This document shows, in pieces, positions 1 through 10,753 of a stretch of 64,000 nt of DNA. The position numbers were made by a program, and so were the translations under genes. This stretch comes from Oopsacas minuta (Eukaryota; Porifera; Hexactinellida; Lyssacinosida; Leucopsacidae), in NCBI GenBank assembly GCA_024704765.1, contig JAKMXF010000255.1, positions 310,001-374,000 on the forward strand. Reading direction: 5' to 3'. Position 1 is the first letter of the stretch; each line of letters starts with the position of its first letter. The notes beneath the pieces are model-generated. The model saw only the letters and a program-made list of their open reading frames with translations. It was not told where the DNA came from and did no database searches.

Positions 1-683
1 ATGGGTTTCAGATAGCAATGGAGAATGTACACTCAGAAATGTATTCCCTATTGATAGATACTTATATCCGTGATTCAGAGGAGAGACACAAACTTTTTCA
101 TGCTATAGATACACTGCCATGTGTCAAGATGAAGGCAGATTGGGCACTGCAATGGATTGGATCTGAAAAGGCGACAATAGCCGAGAGGATTGTAGCATTC
201 TCAGCAGTAGAGGGGATATTCTTCTCGGGAAGTTTCGCGGCGATATTTTGGCTAAAAAAGCGCGGACTCATGCATGGACTAACCTTCTCTAACGAGCTAA
301 TAAGTAGAGACGAGGGGCTACACACAGATTTTGCTTGTCTCATCTACAGTCATCTCAAGAACAAGCCAACTGCTGAGCAAGTCCTAGAGATTATCAGAGA
401 TGCAGTGAACATAGAAATTTCGTTTCTAACGGATGCTCTACCGGTACGATTGATCGGAATTAACGCAGTATTAATGGGGGAATATATAAAATTCGTAGCT
501 GACCGTCTACTAGTTGCTCTCGGTTATGAAAAGAATTACAAAGTAAAGAATCCATTCGATTTTATGGAAAACATTTCGCTACAAGGAAAGACTAATTTCT
601 TCGAGAAGAGAGTGGGAGAGTACCAGAAAGCTGGAGTTATGAAGAGAGAGGAACGTGTATTCAATACAGATGCAGAGTTTTAA
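1..683 (+). CDS. RRM2: Ribonucleotide reductase small subunit, 3' part (5' end outside window)
   Basis: Class I ribonucleotide reductase R2 subunit, which holds the di-iron tyrosyl radical used to make dNTPs in the cytosol. The frame is open from base 1 (bases 1-2 finish a codon, then GFQIAMEN), so the ATG at 18 is internal and the true start lies upstream. Family landmarks are the [11 protein letters not shown] helix and the [12 protein letters not shown] segment with the paired Glu and His iron ligands. The C-terminus VFNTDAEF matches the acidic, Phe-ending tail that docks on the large subunit. No intron is seen in the visible part. It converges on NF-kB, with 588 bp between the two stop codons. 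The radical Tyr and the first iron ligands would be outside the window, so this copy cannot be fully judged as catalytic. Confidence 0.96.
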   Translation, partial: GFQIAMENVHSEMYSLLIDTYIRDSEERHKLFHAIDTLPCVKMKADWALQWIGSEKATIAERIVAFSAVEGIFFSGSFAAIFWLKKRGLMHGLTFSNELISRDEGLHTDFACLIYSHLKNKPTAEQVLEIIRDAVNIEISFLTDALPVRLIGINAVLMGEYIKFVADRLLVALGYEKNYKVKNPFDFMENISLQGKTNFFEKRVGEYQKAGVMKREERVFNTDAEF

Positions 684-1271
684 TTTAAAGTTATCAGGAG
701 CATTATTGGATTCTATTAGTTATCACTTATTAGTAGCAGGACTTGTTAGCTTAATTTCATCAATTTACTTAATTACTTTGATTGGTTATTAAACTTATAG
801 TTGCAAACAGCTGAGCTCAAATAACACGTAGTCAGTTAGGGTGAGGAGAATAACTGAAGTGAAAACTCTTATTGTATCGATAATAAGTACGTTGGCAGAT
901 TGAGGCCATGGGGTAATCCCTTAGCTGGCCGTTAAACCAATTTCGCTCAAGTATTATTCGAGTTTACCAACTACACAAAAACATTACTACAATATAGGAT
1001 AATGAATTGAGAGCGTAATGGTGAGGGCAATTATAACGAAAATCGGTACAATTACTTCCAATTACAAATTCGAAAAGTATAGGAATATTACGTAAGAATA
1101 AATAGCTGATTAAAGTAACAAATTATTTATACAACAAAAATATTTACATGTAAAAACAATACATAGAGAGTTAGAAGACAGTGTAAATTAAAATAAGAAA
1201 ATATTCAATCTATAAGAATTAGTATAAAATGATATAAAATCTCTGATGATATCTCTATTAGATATCTGTAA
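684..1271. other. Gap between two convergent 3' ends
   Basis: AT-rich, with no open frame and no recognised repeat. It should hold the 3' UTRs and poly(A) sites of the ribonucleotide reductase gene (+) and NF-kB (-). Confidence 0.6.
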
Positions 1272-4200
1272 CTATTTCGCTCCACTGTCAGTATTCTCAA
1301 TAGCTATCACTGGCTCATCTTTACCAATAGCACATTCTTGTAAAAAATCGCGAAGTGCTGGAGTTTGTTCACATAGCTCCTTTACAGTCAAGCCGTCGGA
1401 ATTGGTAATATCTACAGAAGCTTTTGAGGCTAGTAAAGTGGATGCTATATCAAGACGTTTATTGATAAGTGCTAGGTATAAAGGTGTATCCCCACTGTGT
1501 GTAGTGACATCAATATCAATATATTTAGCGTGTTTTGATAGGAGATATGAGCAGAGAGATGGCTTGTTGTTAATAACAGCGTAATGTAATAGAGTATTGC
1601 CTTCTAATTCTTCTTTTATACTCAAATCAGCTCCACCTTGTAACAGAAGATCACAGCACCGAAACGCATTTTCAGACTCTGATAGTAGATGTATTGGAGC
1701 CTTGCCTTCAAAGTTAAACACATCAGGACAAAGGTCAAACGACATCTTCGAGTCCTTATTGAAATCAGTTACGTAATTAATTAGGTATAATAGACATTCA
1801 GTATGACCTCGACTGGCTGCCAGATGGAAACTTGTATTTCCATTAACATCAAATTTGAATGGATCAGCTCCTGCATCAAGCAGATCTCGTACTGCCTCTG
1901 AATAGTTGAGAGAAACCGCGATATGTAGTGGAGTATGTCTGTAGCAGTTAGACATATTAACCACTATAGGTGCGTGTTTTCTATATACACGTAATAGATT
2001 CAGCATAACCTTTAGAGCAGCTATTTGCTCGGATACAAGAGCTGTGTGTAGTAGAGTATCACTTTGTGTATGCTCATGTATATAGAAGTAGGGGAGTAGA
2101 GGCTCTAATAGGGTTCTGACGTCACCGGTAACTGCGTATCTCTGGGCAGTTTGATACTGTCTATTCATTATACGCTTAGCTGTTTTACTAATGTCTTTCG
2201 CTATGTGTATAGGATTTCTACCGTTAGCTAGAGGTTTTTGTTCAGTTTCTGGGGTATCAGTATTATTTGTAGAATTTTCTGGAAGTTTTTTCTCCAGAGC
2301 AGCAGGAGTAGGAGCTGCAGGTCCGTCTCTCTCTGTGACGTCATTTCTCGCTCCGTCAGTCTCAGTAAATTGTCTATAATCTTCGGTCATAGTGAATATA
2401 TTGAAATCTAGATTATCAGCTTCAGAGCCTAGAGCTTGTATATTGAGTAGGTCAGGCATGCTACTATACAAAGCATCAGATTCTGATACTATTAAGTTGG
2501 TAGTCATATTATTATGATCTGTCTGTGACATGTAATTATCATTTATAGGAAGAGTTATTAGCTGTTGAAAAGCAGGGTCAAAGGTAGCTTGTTGGTAGTT
2601 ATTGACTTGTACTCCTGGTGATTTATTGACGATATATGGACTCTCTGACATACGTTTACGTTTGTTACCGATATAGCCTTTCGTCATTTCATCGGGGAGA
2701 TATCTGAATGTAATAGCATTACTTTCTTCCGCGGTAGTAGGCTTCCGTAGCTTAATACAGCAGCCTATGGATTCACTAGTTGAGGGTCCATTGTAGCTGG
2801 GGGTAGTGAACACGATAGCAACCTACAATAATAGAGTAGATTATATGAGAATATATGCTTAGTTGATAAGTAAAGGGAAATGAAATACAATCAACTCCCA
2901 TTATATCGAAGCTAATTACTTCGATATCACTGATGAAATATGTTCCTTGACGGTTTGAGACCATATTGGCACAATTTACTTGGATATACACGGATATTTC
3001 GACATATCCGTGTTCGATTCAGATTTAACGGGGATTGACTGAAGGTCAAAGGTCAAATAACATTTCCCATAAATGACAGTATGCATTAATCTGGTTATCC
3101 TTGGTTAGAGTACTAACCTGGTGATGCACTTCTGAAGGTTGAAATTCTCCCTTTCCAGTCCATACAATCACTCCATCCTTCTCCTCCTCAAATACAACCT
3201 CTATATCATCTCTTGACACCTTGTCACATAGCAGATACACACTGTCATGACCTTTGACAGATCCTACACACTTATCAATCTTACATATCTTCAGGGAGGG
3301 ACAGTTCTTGGTGTCAGTTATGGGACATGAGAAAGTTGGTCCAATCTCATGCATGGGTTGTCCCTGTTGGTCGCATAAATACCCTCTGAAACAGAGTCTT
3401 ACTGTAGTTAGAGGTTGCTGTTGATCACAAGCTTTTGTAGCTCTGTCTTTTAATGCCTTCCTATCCTCTGGTCTCAATCGTTTGAACAGAACAGCACCGT
3501 AACTCTTCTGTGATTCATCATGATCATCATCTCCCTATAAATAATGACGTCATAATAATAATACAGTCAACTCTCTCGTTATATTGAAGCTCAAGGGACC
3601 GCGATAACTACTTCAATGTATGCGAAATTCGATATAACCCGATGAAATACAATACATGATACTTTGATACTTTGATGGTTTGGGACCCTATTTAAAAAAT
3701 TTCAGATTTCAATATAAGCTGCGGGTATTTTGCTTTAACAGGAGTTGATTGTAGTTAGCAGTTAACTTACAGGAGTAGGATTTCTTTTGCTATGTGCATC
3801 ACTACTCTGTATGTATGCGTGTATTCCGTGTGCTTTTATGAACCATTCTACTGCATACTTGTGTTGTAGTGCTGTCATTACTTCTTGCTTCTTTACATGA
3901 AGTATACTCAGATCTTTCAATCTAACTTCAACTCCCTGTGTGGTTCCATCTCGTATAACACTGACAAATAATCCGTTCTGTACACCTTTCCCTGTCAAAC
4001 TGAATGGATGTGGTTCATCTGATTTAGGAGGGACCAGACTGGCTACAACCACCACATGTCCGAAGTAATTCTCCACACTAACTGATGGATATGACTTACG
4101 GCCTTTCTCAGATTTGGCACCGAGTAGAGCACCATGAGAACTTCCCTCACAGCTGTACCTAAATCTGAATGCACTTTTAGGTTGTTCATTTATCTCTAAT

Positions 4201-4592
4201 ACAGGATGACTATTCTTCATCATAACTACTGGGTTTTCTTTCATAGGAGTCACATTGTATCGGATTATGGGGGGCTCCATTGGATCGGGCATATCGGAGT
4301 GTCCCGTAGAGTGACTACCTGGCACAACCTGGTCTCGAGAAAGAGGATTGCTGTTAGGTGCGGGGCTTGGAGCGTAATAGGGTTGAGGTTGATACTCCTG
4401 TTGTGACTGTGGAAATTGCTGTTGATATGAAATTATATCGCAGTTAGGATTATTATTCATATAGATAGTAGTATTAGGCTGTTGTTGAGGGTAATTAGGA
4501 CTCACTCCTTGATATTGATGTGTCAGGAATACCTGAGCCTGAGGTTGGTTGTAATGAGACATTGGTGGATTAATTAAAGTTTGTTTTTCCAA
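1272..4592 (-). CDS. NFKB: NF-kB p105/p100-type transcription factor (RHD + ankyrin repeats)
   Basis: DNA-binding factor of immune and developmental signalling; the ankyrin half normally holds the Rel half in the cytosol. Exons (minus): 4592-3771, 3534-3118, 2822-1272; all joins are phase 0, giving about 929 aa. Residues 1-128 are a Gln/Asn/Pro-rich leader. The Rel homology domain starts near 129, with the DNA recognition loop FRFRYSCEG at 142-150, and ends near 455 at TFRYLPDEM. A basic NLS, NKRKR, is at 466-470. About six ankyrin repeats fill 667-911 (for example HTPLHIAVSLN, GNTLLHYAVIN). The 190-residue linker is Ser/Thr/Asn-rich and has no glycine-rich run, the element linked to proteasomal processing in vertebrate p105/p100. 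No death domain is present. The tail ends TDSGAK without the DSGxxS pair known from IKK targets. Each intron holds a family A MITE. Function is well supported; processing mode is open. Confidence 0.96.
2886..3042. mobile_element. Family A MITE (NF-kB intron 2)
   Basis: ATACAATCAACTCCCATTAT at the left, TTTGAGACCATATTGGCACA inside, and TTAACGGGGATTGACTG at the right. Confidence 0.8.
3562..3753. mobile_element. Family A MITE (NF-kB intron 1)
   Basis: TACAGTCAACTCTCTCGTTA at the left, AGCTCAAGGGACCGCGATAA inside, and TTAACAGGAGTTGATTGTA at the right; bounded by TA. Confidence 0.8.
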
Positions 4593-5610
4593 TCAGAAAT
4601 TTCTTTTATATAGAATTTATTTTTACAGATGATTCATTATATTGCAAAGCTATAAGGGAAATATTCTCAACGTATTAATCATACCAGTTTCAATACATAA
4701 AGTATGGCGCAACCAATTTGCAGTTATAGCATACCAGCTTTCATATAGAAGAATTTATGTAAGCATTTCTAATTTGAGTGAAAATAATATGACAGTAAAC
4801 AAAGGGGAAATGTCAATAAATGATGTAATATATTTGTTTAGAATATTATACAAACGGAAAAATCCTATCTTACTAAACATTAATCATAAAATCAATTCAA
4901 TCACTCTAAACAAATTACTTCATAAATAATTAATTGATTAGCACAACTTGCAAATTACTTATCCGAACAATTTCAGTTTGGCTGTAGGTATAATCATACA
5001 CTGACACTCCATTTCTAAGATTTAACAGTTCGATTGCAGATCAGAGGTTATTTCCTTACTTTTCCTTGGTAGGACAGAGATAAAATTTCAAAATTATGAT
5101 TCAATCATTGCGACGTTATTGCATGACTCTTATTGTAACAGATTATTAAATTGGAAAATACATTGGATAAAGTGGATTACTTTTAGAATTTTAAGCGGGG
5201 TCTCAGCAATCAGAGGCTGCAAGTAGTTTCAAAATCGAAAGTTCGATTCCATTATAAGAACACCGGATATAAGCACCATCCTCTGGAAATCTGTTCTCAA
5301 ATATTCCAGCATATTTATACCGGATATAAGAACATATTTTGTTACTCCCCGATCCCCTCCATAATTAGATATATTCGGAAAAGAAATAAATTACTTATCA
5401 GAGGATAGAACTCACAAGAATTGCAGAAAATGCGTACATAACAATTAAGTATAGTTACTACCATGTGTGTATAAATACGTGTATATACAATTCGATAGTG
5501 TCACATAAAAAGCAAAACAAAAGTTACAATAATTCATAAAAACATTAGGTATGTACTGAACCTATATGTAGCCATATTTACATAAGCAGGGGAGAGAGGT
5601 GTTAACTATT
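4593..5610. other. NF-kB upstream region and PDPK1 3' flank
   Basis: About 1 kb without a supported gene. It should contain the NF-kB promoter. An open frame at 4642-4929 (+) begins with TTG and has low-complexity composition, so it is not called. An inverted-repeat-like stretch with two ATAAGAACA-type motifs and two CCGGATATAAG motifs lies at about 5240-5345. Confidence 0.5.
5236..5345. repeat. Possible family E inverted-repeat element
   Basis: Contains two copies of CCGGATATAAG and nearby ATAAGAACA motifs, resembling the interior of the clearer element at 31669-31790. The ends are unclear, so the boundaries are approximate. Confidence 0.35.
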
Positions 5611-7577
5611 TCAAAGGACACAATCTTTCTTGATAAATTTCTCAATCGCATCAGCCCAAGCTTGTGCTCCGTTACTAAGATCTTCTAGATAGTATGTACG
5701 TGAGGGGGTGTGTATGAAGAAAGTACGTGGGTTTTTAACTTCAACATTGAGTGCAGTTGACCATGGAATTTCTCCTTTCATCTCGTTACCCACAGGGTCA
5801 ATATAGACCAACCTCGGGGTGTCAGTAAGGACTAATTGACGCTTTTTCGCGAATAAACCCTTTCGCTTTTCGATTTGACCGTCTTTTACTATTATTTCTG
5901 TCGGTGTATATCTACAAAAAAGAATGTATCAAACACTGTATATTTAATTAGAATCAGCAATACATTCATTATTATGTGATTACAAATATTACTATCAATT
6001 AATCTATGAGATAATTCTGTAATCTGTAATCGTCCGTGTAAGCGAATAAACAACTAGGTATAGTACGTGTGTATAATTATGCAACTAATCAGGGATTGCT
6101 AACTTATGCCATGGATTAGAGGCTGCTTGTTTGTCCAGCTGTTCCTTCTTCTCAGGTGTAATCTCTTCACAATCACTAACACTTCCTAAACACATATTCA
6201 GTGAATCCATCTGTAGTTTCATTTCTATATCCGCTTCAGACCTAGAATATCTATTAGCTCCCTTGATGTTAGCTTTACCCTCACTCGTCATAGGGAGGTA
6301 AGGCTGGATTAAAGGAGGTTCCATTTTGTGTAGTTGCTCCCAATTAATACCTATAAACAAATTGAAAATTTTTACGTCCCAAAATCTTAATTTTAATACA
6401 AATCATATGAGAAAGATTTTATAGGGGCAATTGGCTTGGTTCACAATAAACCATTGTATATGTATGCTGTAGACTCACCTTGATAGAAATCATGCATTTT
6501 GAGAGGTTCATATCCTCCAAAGTTCTCTGATCCTAATCTCTTAGTAGGATCTAGTACCAATAATTTTGTAACTAGATCAGATCCCTTCTCAGGAAATCCT
6601 CCAGGTATATTAAGATCAAGTTTTGTAATCCTCTGGAAGACTAGGTATTCTGTAGTAGCATGGAAAGGAGGCTTACCTGCTAACAGCTGATACACGATAC
6701 AGCCCAGTGCCCATATATCCGAGGCTTTACATGCTGATTTAGCTGTTAATAACTCAGGACTAACATACTCAGCAGTGCCTACGAATGAATTAGCTTTACA
6801 GTCCTTCTGACCTGAAAATATGTACAATGAATACACTCAATATAATTATTACGTAATAGTTTATTAATTGCTTATATCTCAATCCTTACCTTCATCTAAA
6901 ATTTTAGCTGTCCCAAAATCAGTTATAAGAATATGCATGTCAGCTCCTAGCAGTATATTCTCCGGTTTAAGATCCCTGTGTATCATCCCTAGGGAATGCA
7001 TGTATTCTAGAGCTACTACAATTTCTGCTGAATAGAACTGTGTAGCTAGTATGTCAAAACATCCTACTCTCTTTATGTAGTGTAAGAGTTCGCCCTTCTT
7101 TGCATAAGTAAGACCAAAGTACAGACGTTCCTTATCTTGAAAAGTGAAGAATAATCGAACGAAGAAAGGGTGGTCGAGTTTTTGTAAAACCTAAATATTA
7201 ATTGTCTTAAATAATTGAAATAAAAATTCGCATACAAATCTAACTTCTTTCTCTCTAGTGACTGTTGGCACTTTCTTGTACTTTATAATGTGTGACTTTT
7301 CGAGTATTTTGATAGCAAATTCTTTACCTGAACACTTCTCTTGTGCTAGAACAACCTCAGAATAAGAACCTGATCCTATTATTTTACCGAAATGAAAGTC
7401 TCCTGGTTTCTTCTTGGTAGCAATTGTATTAGATTGTTCCGATGTCTCTATAGCTTCTCCTGTCTCAGGATTAGCTGTAGCTTGTTGTACTGGTATATTA
7501 TCACCATTAGGATACTCTTGTTCTGGCGATAAAGGAGCTGTTTTAGATTTTACAGTCTCAATATCTGCTTCACTCAT
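5611..7577 (-). CDS. PDPK1: 3-phosphoinositide-dependent protein kinase 1
   Basis: AGC master kinase that phosphorylates the activation loops of Akt, S6K and PKC; its PH domain brings it to PIP3 at the plasma membrane. Exons (minus): 7577-7245, 7190-6890, 6811-6479, 6350-6104, 5911-5611, total 504 aa, with phases agreeing at all four joins. The kinase domain is near residues 60-320: glycine loop GKIIGSGSYSEVV, catalytic HRDLKPEN, DFGTAK, and an activation segment NSFVGTAEYVSPE matching the human autophosphorylation site region. The C-terminal PH domain (about 395-504) carries KRKGLFAKKRQL and the YIDPVGNEMKGEIPW block typical of PDK1. The linker SNPWHK matches the human NPWHQ segment before the PH domain. 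Introns are 55 to 192 bp. A family B repeat lies about 105 bp upstream of the start. It appears intact. Confidence 0.97.
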
Positions 7578-8279
7578 GGTTTGTAGATAACTACAATAAT
7601 TAATCCTATATTTTAGTTACCTTCGAATTTCAATCAAAAGCATAATAAATCTGATTTATTATATTAGAATCTAATTAGGTTATAACCTCCACTAACGGGA
7701 TGCCAGGGACGCCAAAAATGAACCTGTTTGTGGAGGTTCATTCATATGGGACTAGGAATTCTGCTATTTTATCATTCTGTTTCCAGAAGTATCCCGTTGG
7801 CGGAGGTTACACTCTTAATTTAAAATATCAAAATTCGTCATTCCATTGAAGCGTTACCCATAATTTTTACAGATGTATCTCCTTCAAACATATGATTTCT
7901 GCTTAAAACCAATATTGCATGAATGTCTCTTAAATTATACAAATCAGTAAACCTGAAAAAACCCAATATTTATAACCTCAAATATCCCGTTTGTAAAATT
8001 TTTTGTATTGAATTGTAATACAACATATGTACCTATACACATCTCATGGTATCATTGAGGACAACACAATACAATAAGAATCTATAGCATGATACATAAC
8101 AATACAGTGGCGTTTTACAAGATACCATAATTCAGTATATGGAATAGACATAGAAACAACATTAATACAGTACTGTGTGCTATATGGACGATGGGTTGAG
8201 AGAGAAAGAGAAGTGCTGACATGGATCACATTAAAAACAATATCATTTGAGTTTGTACATTCAAAGTAAAGCCCCCGCA
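7578..8279. other. PDPK1 upstream region and UBE2G1 3' flank
   Basis: No supported gene. It holds a family B repeat (7682-7811) close to the PDPK1 start, then AT-rich DNA that probably includes the UBE2G1 3' UTR. The minus frame at 8044-8280 is the untranslated sequence just after the UBE2G1 stop. Confidence 0.5.
7682..7811. mobile_element. Family B short inverted-repeat element, copy 1
   Basis: Starts with AACCTCCACTAACGGGAT and ends with ATCCCGTTGGCGGAGGTT, which are imperfect inverted copies of each other. It contains GCCAGGGACGCC, matched by GCCAGTGACGCC in the copy at 43689. It looks like a non-autonomous DNA transposon and sits about 105 bp upstream of PDPK1. Confidence 0.65.
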
Positions 8280-9848
8280 CTATAGGTTATCCTGACTCTG
8301 TCTCACACACTTACGGACATGTCTCTTAAATTCTGCTGGAGAATCTCGTACTTCTTTCTAAAACACAAAACATAATATTTGTAAGGCAAATATACTAATT
8401 ATCATATTGTCAATTCATATTACAAATATTCAAAAATCAATTCAGTAGTGTGTAATTAGCATTAAGATATTATTCAATATCTGTATTAATGTTATGGAAA
8501 TATGAGTAATTAACTAAATGCTGTTCAGTAAACGGCCGTTCTAGCGAAGCTCAATGTGTCACGGCAATGAAACCAATATAACTGATTAAAATTTATGTCA
8601 CTTCGAAGTTTGGGACAATATTTGTACAATTATTCAGAATTCGAGATGAGCGGGCATTTAGATTTATCCGTGTTCGATACAACGGGAGTTCGTTGTGTTA
8701 AATTAAGCAATTCCCATTTCAAGTGACCTTCATATTCACGTCGATGTAAACAGAGTTCTAGAATATTCTAAATATAAATATAAATACAGTATGGCTTAAT
8801 AGAGCCCCGGCTAATCTGGAGAAAATGGTCTGGTCCTGATTTGACTCTAATAAGCGGAGTCTACTGTATATATAAGAAGGGCTTGGGCCTTCAAATTAAA
8901 GCATATTTTTAAATTCCCGATTCTGAACTTACAGCAGCTACAATGTTAGCAGCTGATTCCGGATTGGGGTCTGAGAGCATAGAAATTACAGATAAAACTA
9001 CAGATTCCACTGTATGGACAGGAGACCATCTTTCTGAAGCTTTCTCATATCCAAACTTATCTTCTCCAGGTTCATGTAGTATAGAAATACAGACTTCTCC
9101 ATCTGCATAGACTATAGAGATTTATCATAACAAATGGTTCTGTAACACAAATTACAAATTGAATTAACTAACCATTAGGATGCCATATGTTAGAGATAAA
9201 TTTCATCTTTGGTGGTTTGAGGGGAAATTCTTTTGGGAAATTTAAGTGCGCTTTAAAAAAGCCTCCTTCACTGAGATTAGTTTAGGAATACAGCAAAAGG
9301 TATATAGTAGGCACAGTAATATCTAAGCTCAAAGGAACCGCGATGATTACTTCGATTATATGCGGAGTTCCGAGTTCGATGTAACAGATGGAATTTATGT
9401 TACCTTGACGATTTGGGACCATATTTGTACAATTACAGACTTTGATACAAGCTTTCGATAGATGCGTGATCGAGTTGACTGTAGTTTTACTCATGGACTA
9501 GGGATAATAGTGTAAATTGTTCTAACAACAATTCTAACGGGTCAACTGATCAGAAAGTGTCCTATATACAAAGTTAATAAATCAAATACAAGTCAGGAGC
9601 GATATTTAAGTTAATCTCAGCGGTCTAAAAAGGATACTATAGTGTGTCTGGAGGTCCAACTATCAGTACTTCCCACACAAACAGATTATTATCATCCACT
9701 AGTCCAGCAGAGAATCCGTCTACAGAGCTTCTCTGGAGATCTATAATAATATCATAACACAAATCTCCTATATAATGTTAATACAATACTCACCTGCTAG
9801 CTGTTTCTTCAAGAGGAGAGCTCCTTGATCTAAACCTTTACTAGCCAT
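8280..9848 (-). CDS. UBE2G1: Ubiquitin-conjugating enzyme E2 G1
   Basis: E2 enzyme that carries ubiquitin on a cysteine and builds Lys48-type chains in ER-associated and cytosolic degradation. Exons (minus): 9848-9794, 9740-9638, 9270-9173, 9111-8933, 8357-8280. All phases fit and give 170 aa, the length of human UBE2G1. The HPN motif (NIWHPN) precedes the active-site segment [14 protein letters not shown], and the acidic insertion [12 protein letters not shown] typical of the G/R/Cdc34 class is present. [23 protein letters not shown] and the C-terminal RKCVRQSQ also fit G1 better than G2. Introns 2 and 4 each carry a family A MITE. The first exon codes only 18 residues, and its start [13 protein letters not shown] aligns with the human N-terminus. 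Identification is firm. Confidence 0.96.
8525..8697. mobile_element. Family A MITE, degenerate copy (UBE2G1 intron 4)
   Basis: Retains the interior GGGACAATATTTGTACAATT and the right end TTCGATACAACGGGAGTT. The left end is diverged (GTTCTAGCGAAGCTCAA). Confidence 0.65.
9312..9483. mobile_element. Family A MITE (UBE2G1 intron 2)
   Basis: Left end CACAGTAATATCTAAGCTCA followed by GGAACCGCGATGATTACTTC; interior GGGACCATATTTGTACAATT; right end CGAGTTGACTGTA. Same layout as the other family A copies. Confidence 0.75.
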
Positions 9849-9999
9849 TGCACCAGGAATACAAATAAAGCTAATCACAAATTATACATATAATAATCAC
9901 AAATACAAAATTATTTGTATTAATACACGTATATTAAATGAATTGTCAGAATTATTTTGGGAGTTCCATTGGTTGATAAATAGAAATAATATTTGTGTC

Positions 10000-10150
10000 T
10001 TAACCGATTACGGCCGAAGTGTTACATTCGTAACGAAAAGGACTATTATAATTTACCACTTCGTTTTAACCAATTCCCGAACCCAAATCGAGATTTTAGC
10101 ACCTTTTCGAGGTCATAAATCACACATTTTCCCGGTCGTATTCGGTTAAT
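10000..10150. mobile_element. Family C inverted-repeat element, copy 1
   Basis: Begins TTAACCGATTACGGCCG and ends CGGTCGTATTCGGTTAA, an inverted repeat with few mismatches. The interior has CGAGATTTTAGCACCTTTT, also found in the POLD1 intron copy at 30226-30322. No coding capacity. Confidence 0.7.
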
Positions 10151-10352
10151 TAACACACGATAAGTGGTCTAACGATTTATCTAGAAATTGTCAAAGGGGG
10201 GAAAAGGTTATCAGGAAATGATTTCTGGAATTTAGGGAATAATATGTCAACAAAACTCCCATCAGACATATACTCAATGCATATGTCACAGAAGAAATTG
10301 AGATTTCGACTAGCTGTAAATGAGAATTCACGGATTATCAATTTCAAAATAT

Positions 10353-10513
10353 ACACAGTCAACGCCCGTTATATCGAACATGGATATAGGGAAATACCTG
10401 CTTATATGGAAGTCCCCAAACCGTCAACTTAACATAACTTTTATGTGTATTTTGAATTCTTATCGAAGTATCGCGGTCTCTTGAGCTTCGATATAACGGG
10501 AGTTAACTTTACA
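10353..10513. mobile_element. Family A MITE upstream of UBE2G1, inverted orientation
   Basis: Ends are ACAGTCAACGCCCGTTATAT and ATATAACGGGAGTTAACTTT, with the conserved ATCGCGGTCTCTTGAGCTTC block near the right end. Confidence 0.75.
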
Positions 10514-10753
10514 TAGCTATTCCTTATCCAGGAGTATTCCCAGTTGAATAAATAGATTAGCAAATTAACGATAGCCTCTGATAATGCTGTTTATAAGCAA
10601 TAAGAATATCCACAACAAGAATACATAGCAAGTAACAAGATAGGAGTATCACAAAGTCTCATAAAACAGAATATTATTGTATTGTGAGAAAACTCAGTAT
10701 AGATTTATATTAAATAGACAGACACAAGTTCACTGATGTTCTTTCCCTCAGTG

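Larger units (their letters stand above)
9849..10753. other. UBE2G1 upstream region and CHMP4 3' flank
   Basis: No supported gene in 905 bp. Two inverted-repeat elements (10000-10150 and 10353-10513) occupy about a third of it. The rest is AT-rich promoter or UTR sequence. Open frames at 9943-10149 and 10244-10432 run through the repeats and are not called. Confidence 0.5.

Noticed and set aside
4642-4929. 95-codon plus-strand frame upstream of NF-kB
   Set aside because: Begins with TTG, low-complexity, no motif.
5199-5250. tRNA-like boxes (AGCAATCAGAGG, then GTTCGATTCC)
   Set aside because: The T-arm stem does not pair and no acceptor stem closes; more likely part of the repeat-like stretch nearby.
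8044-8280. Minus-strand frame of 78 codons after UBE2G1
   Set aside because: Lies directly after the UBE2G1 stop, with UTR-like composition.
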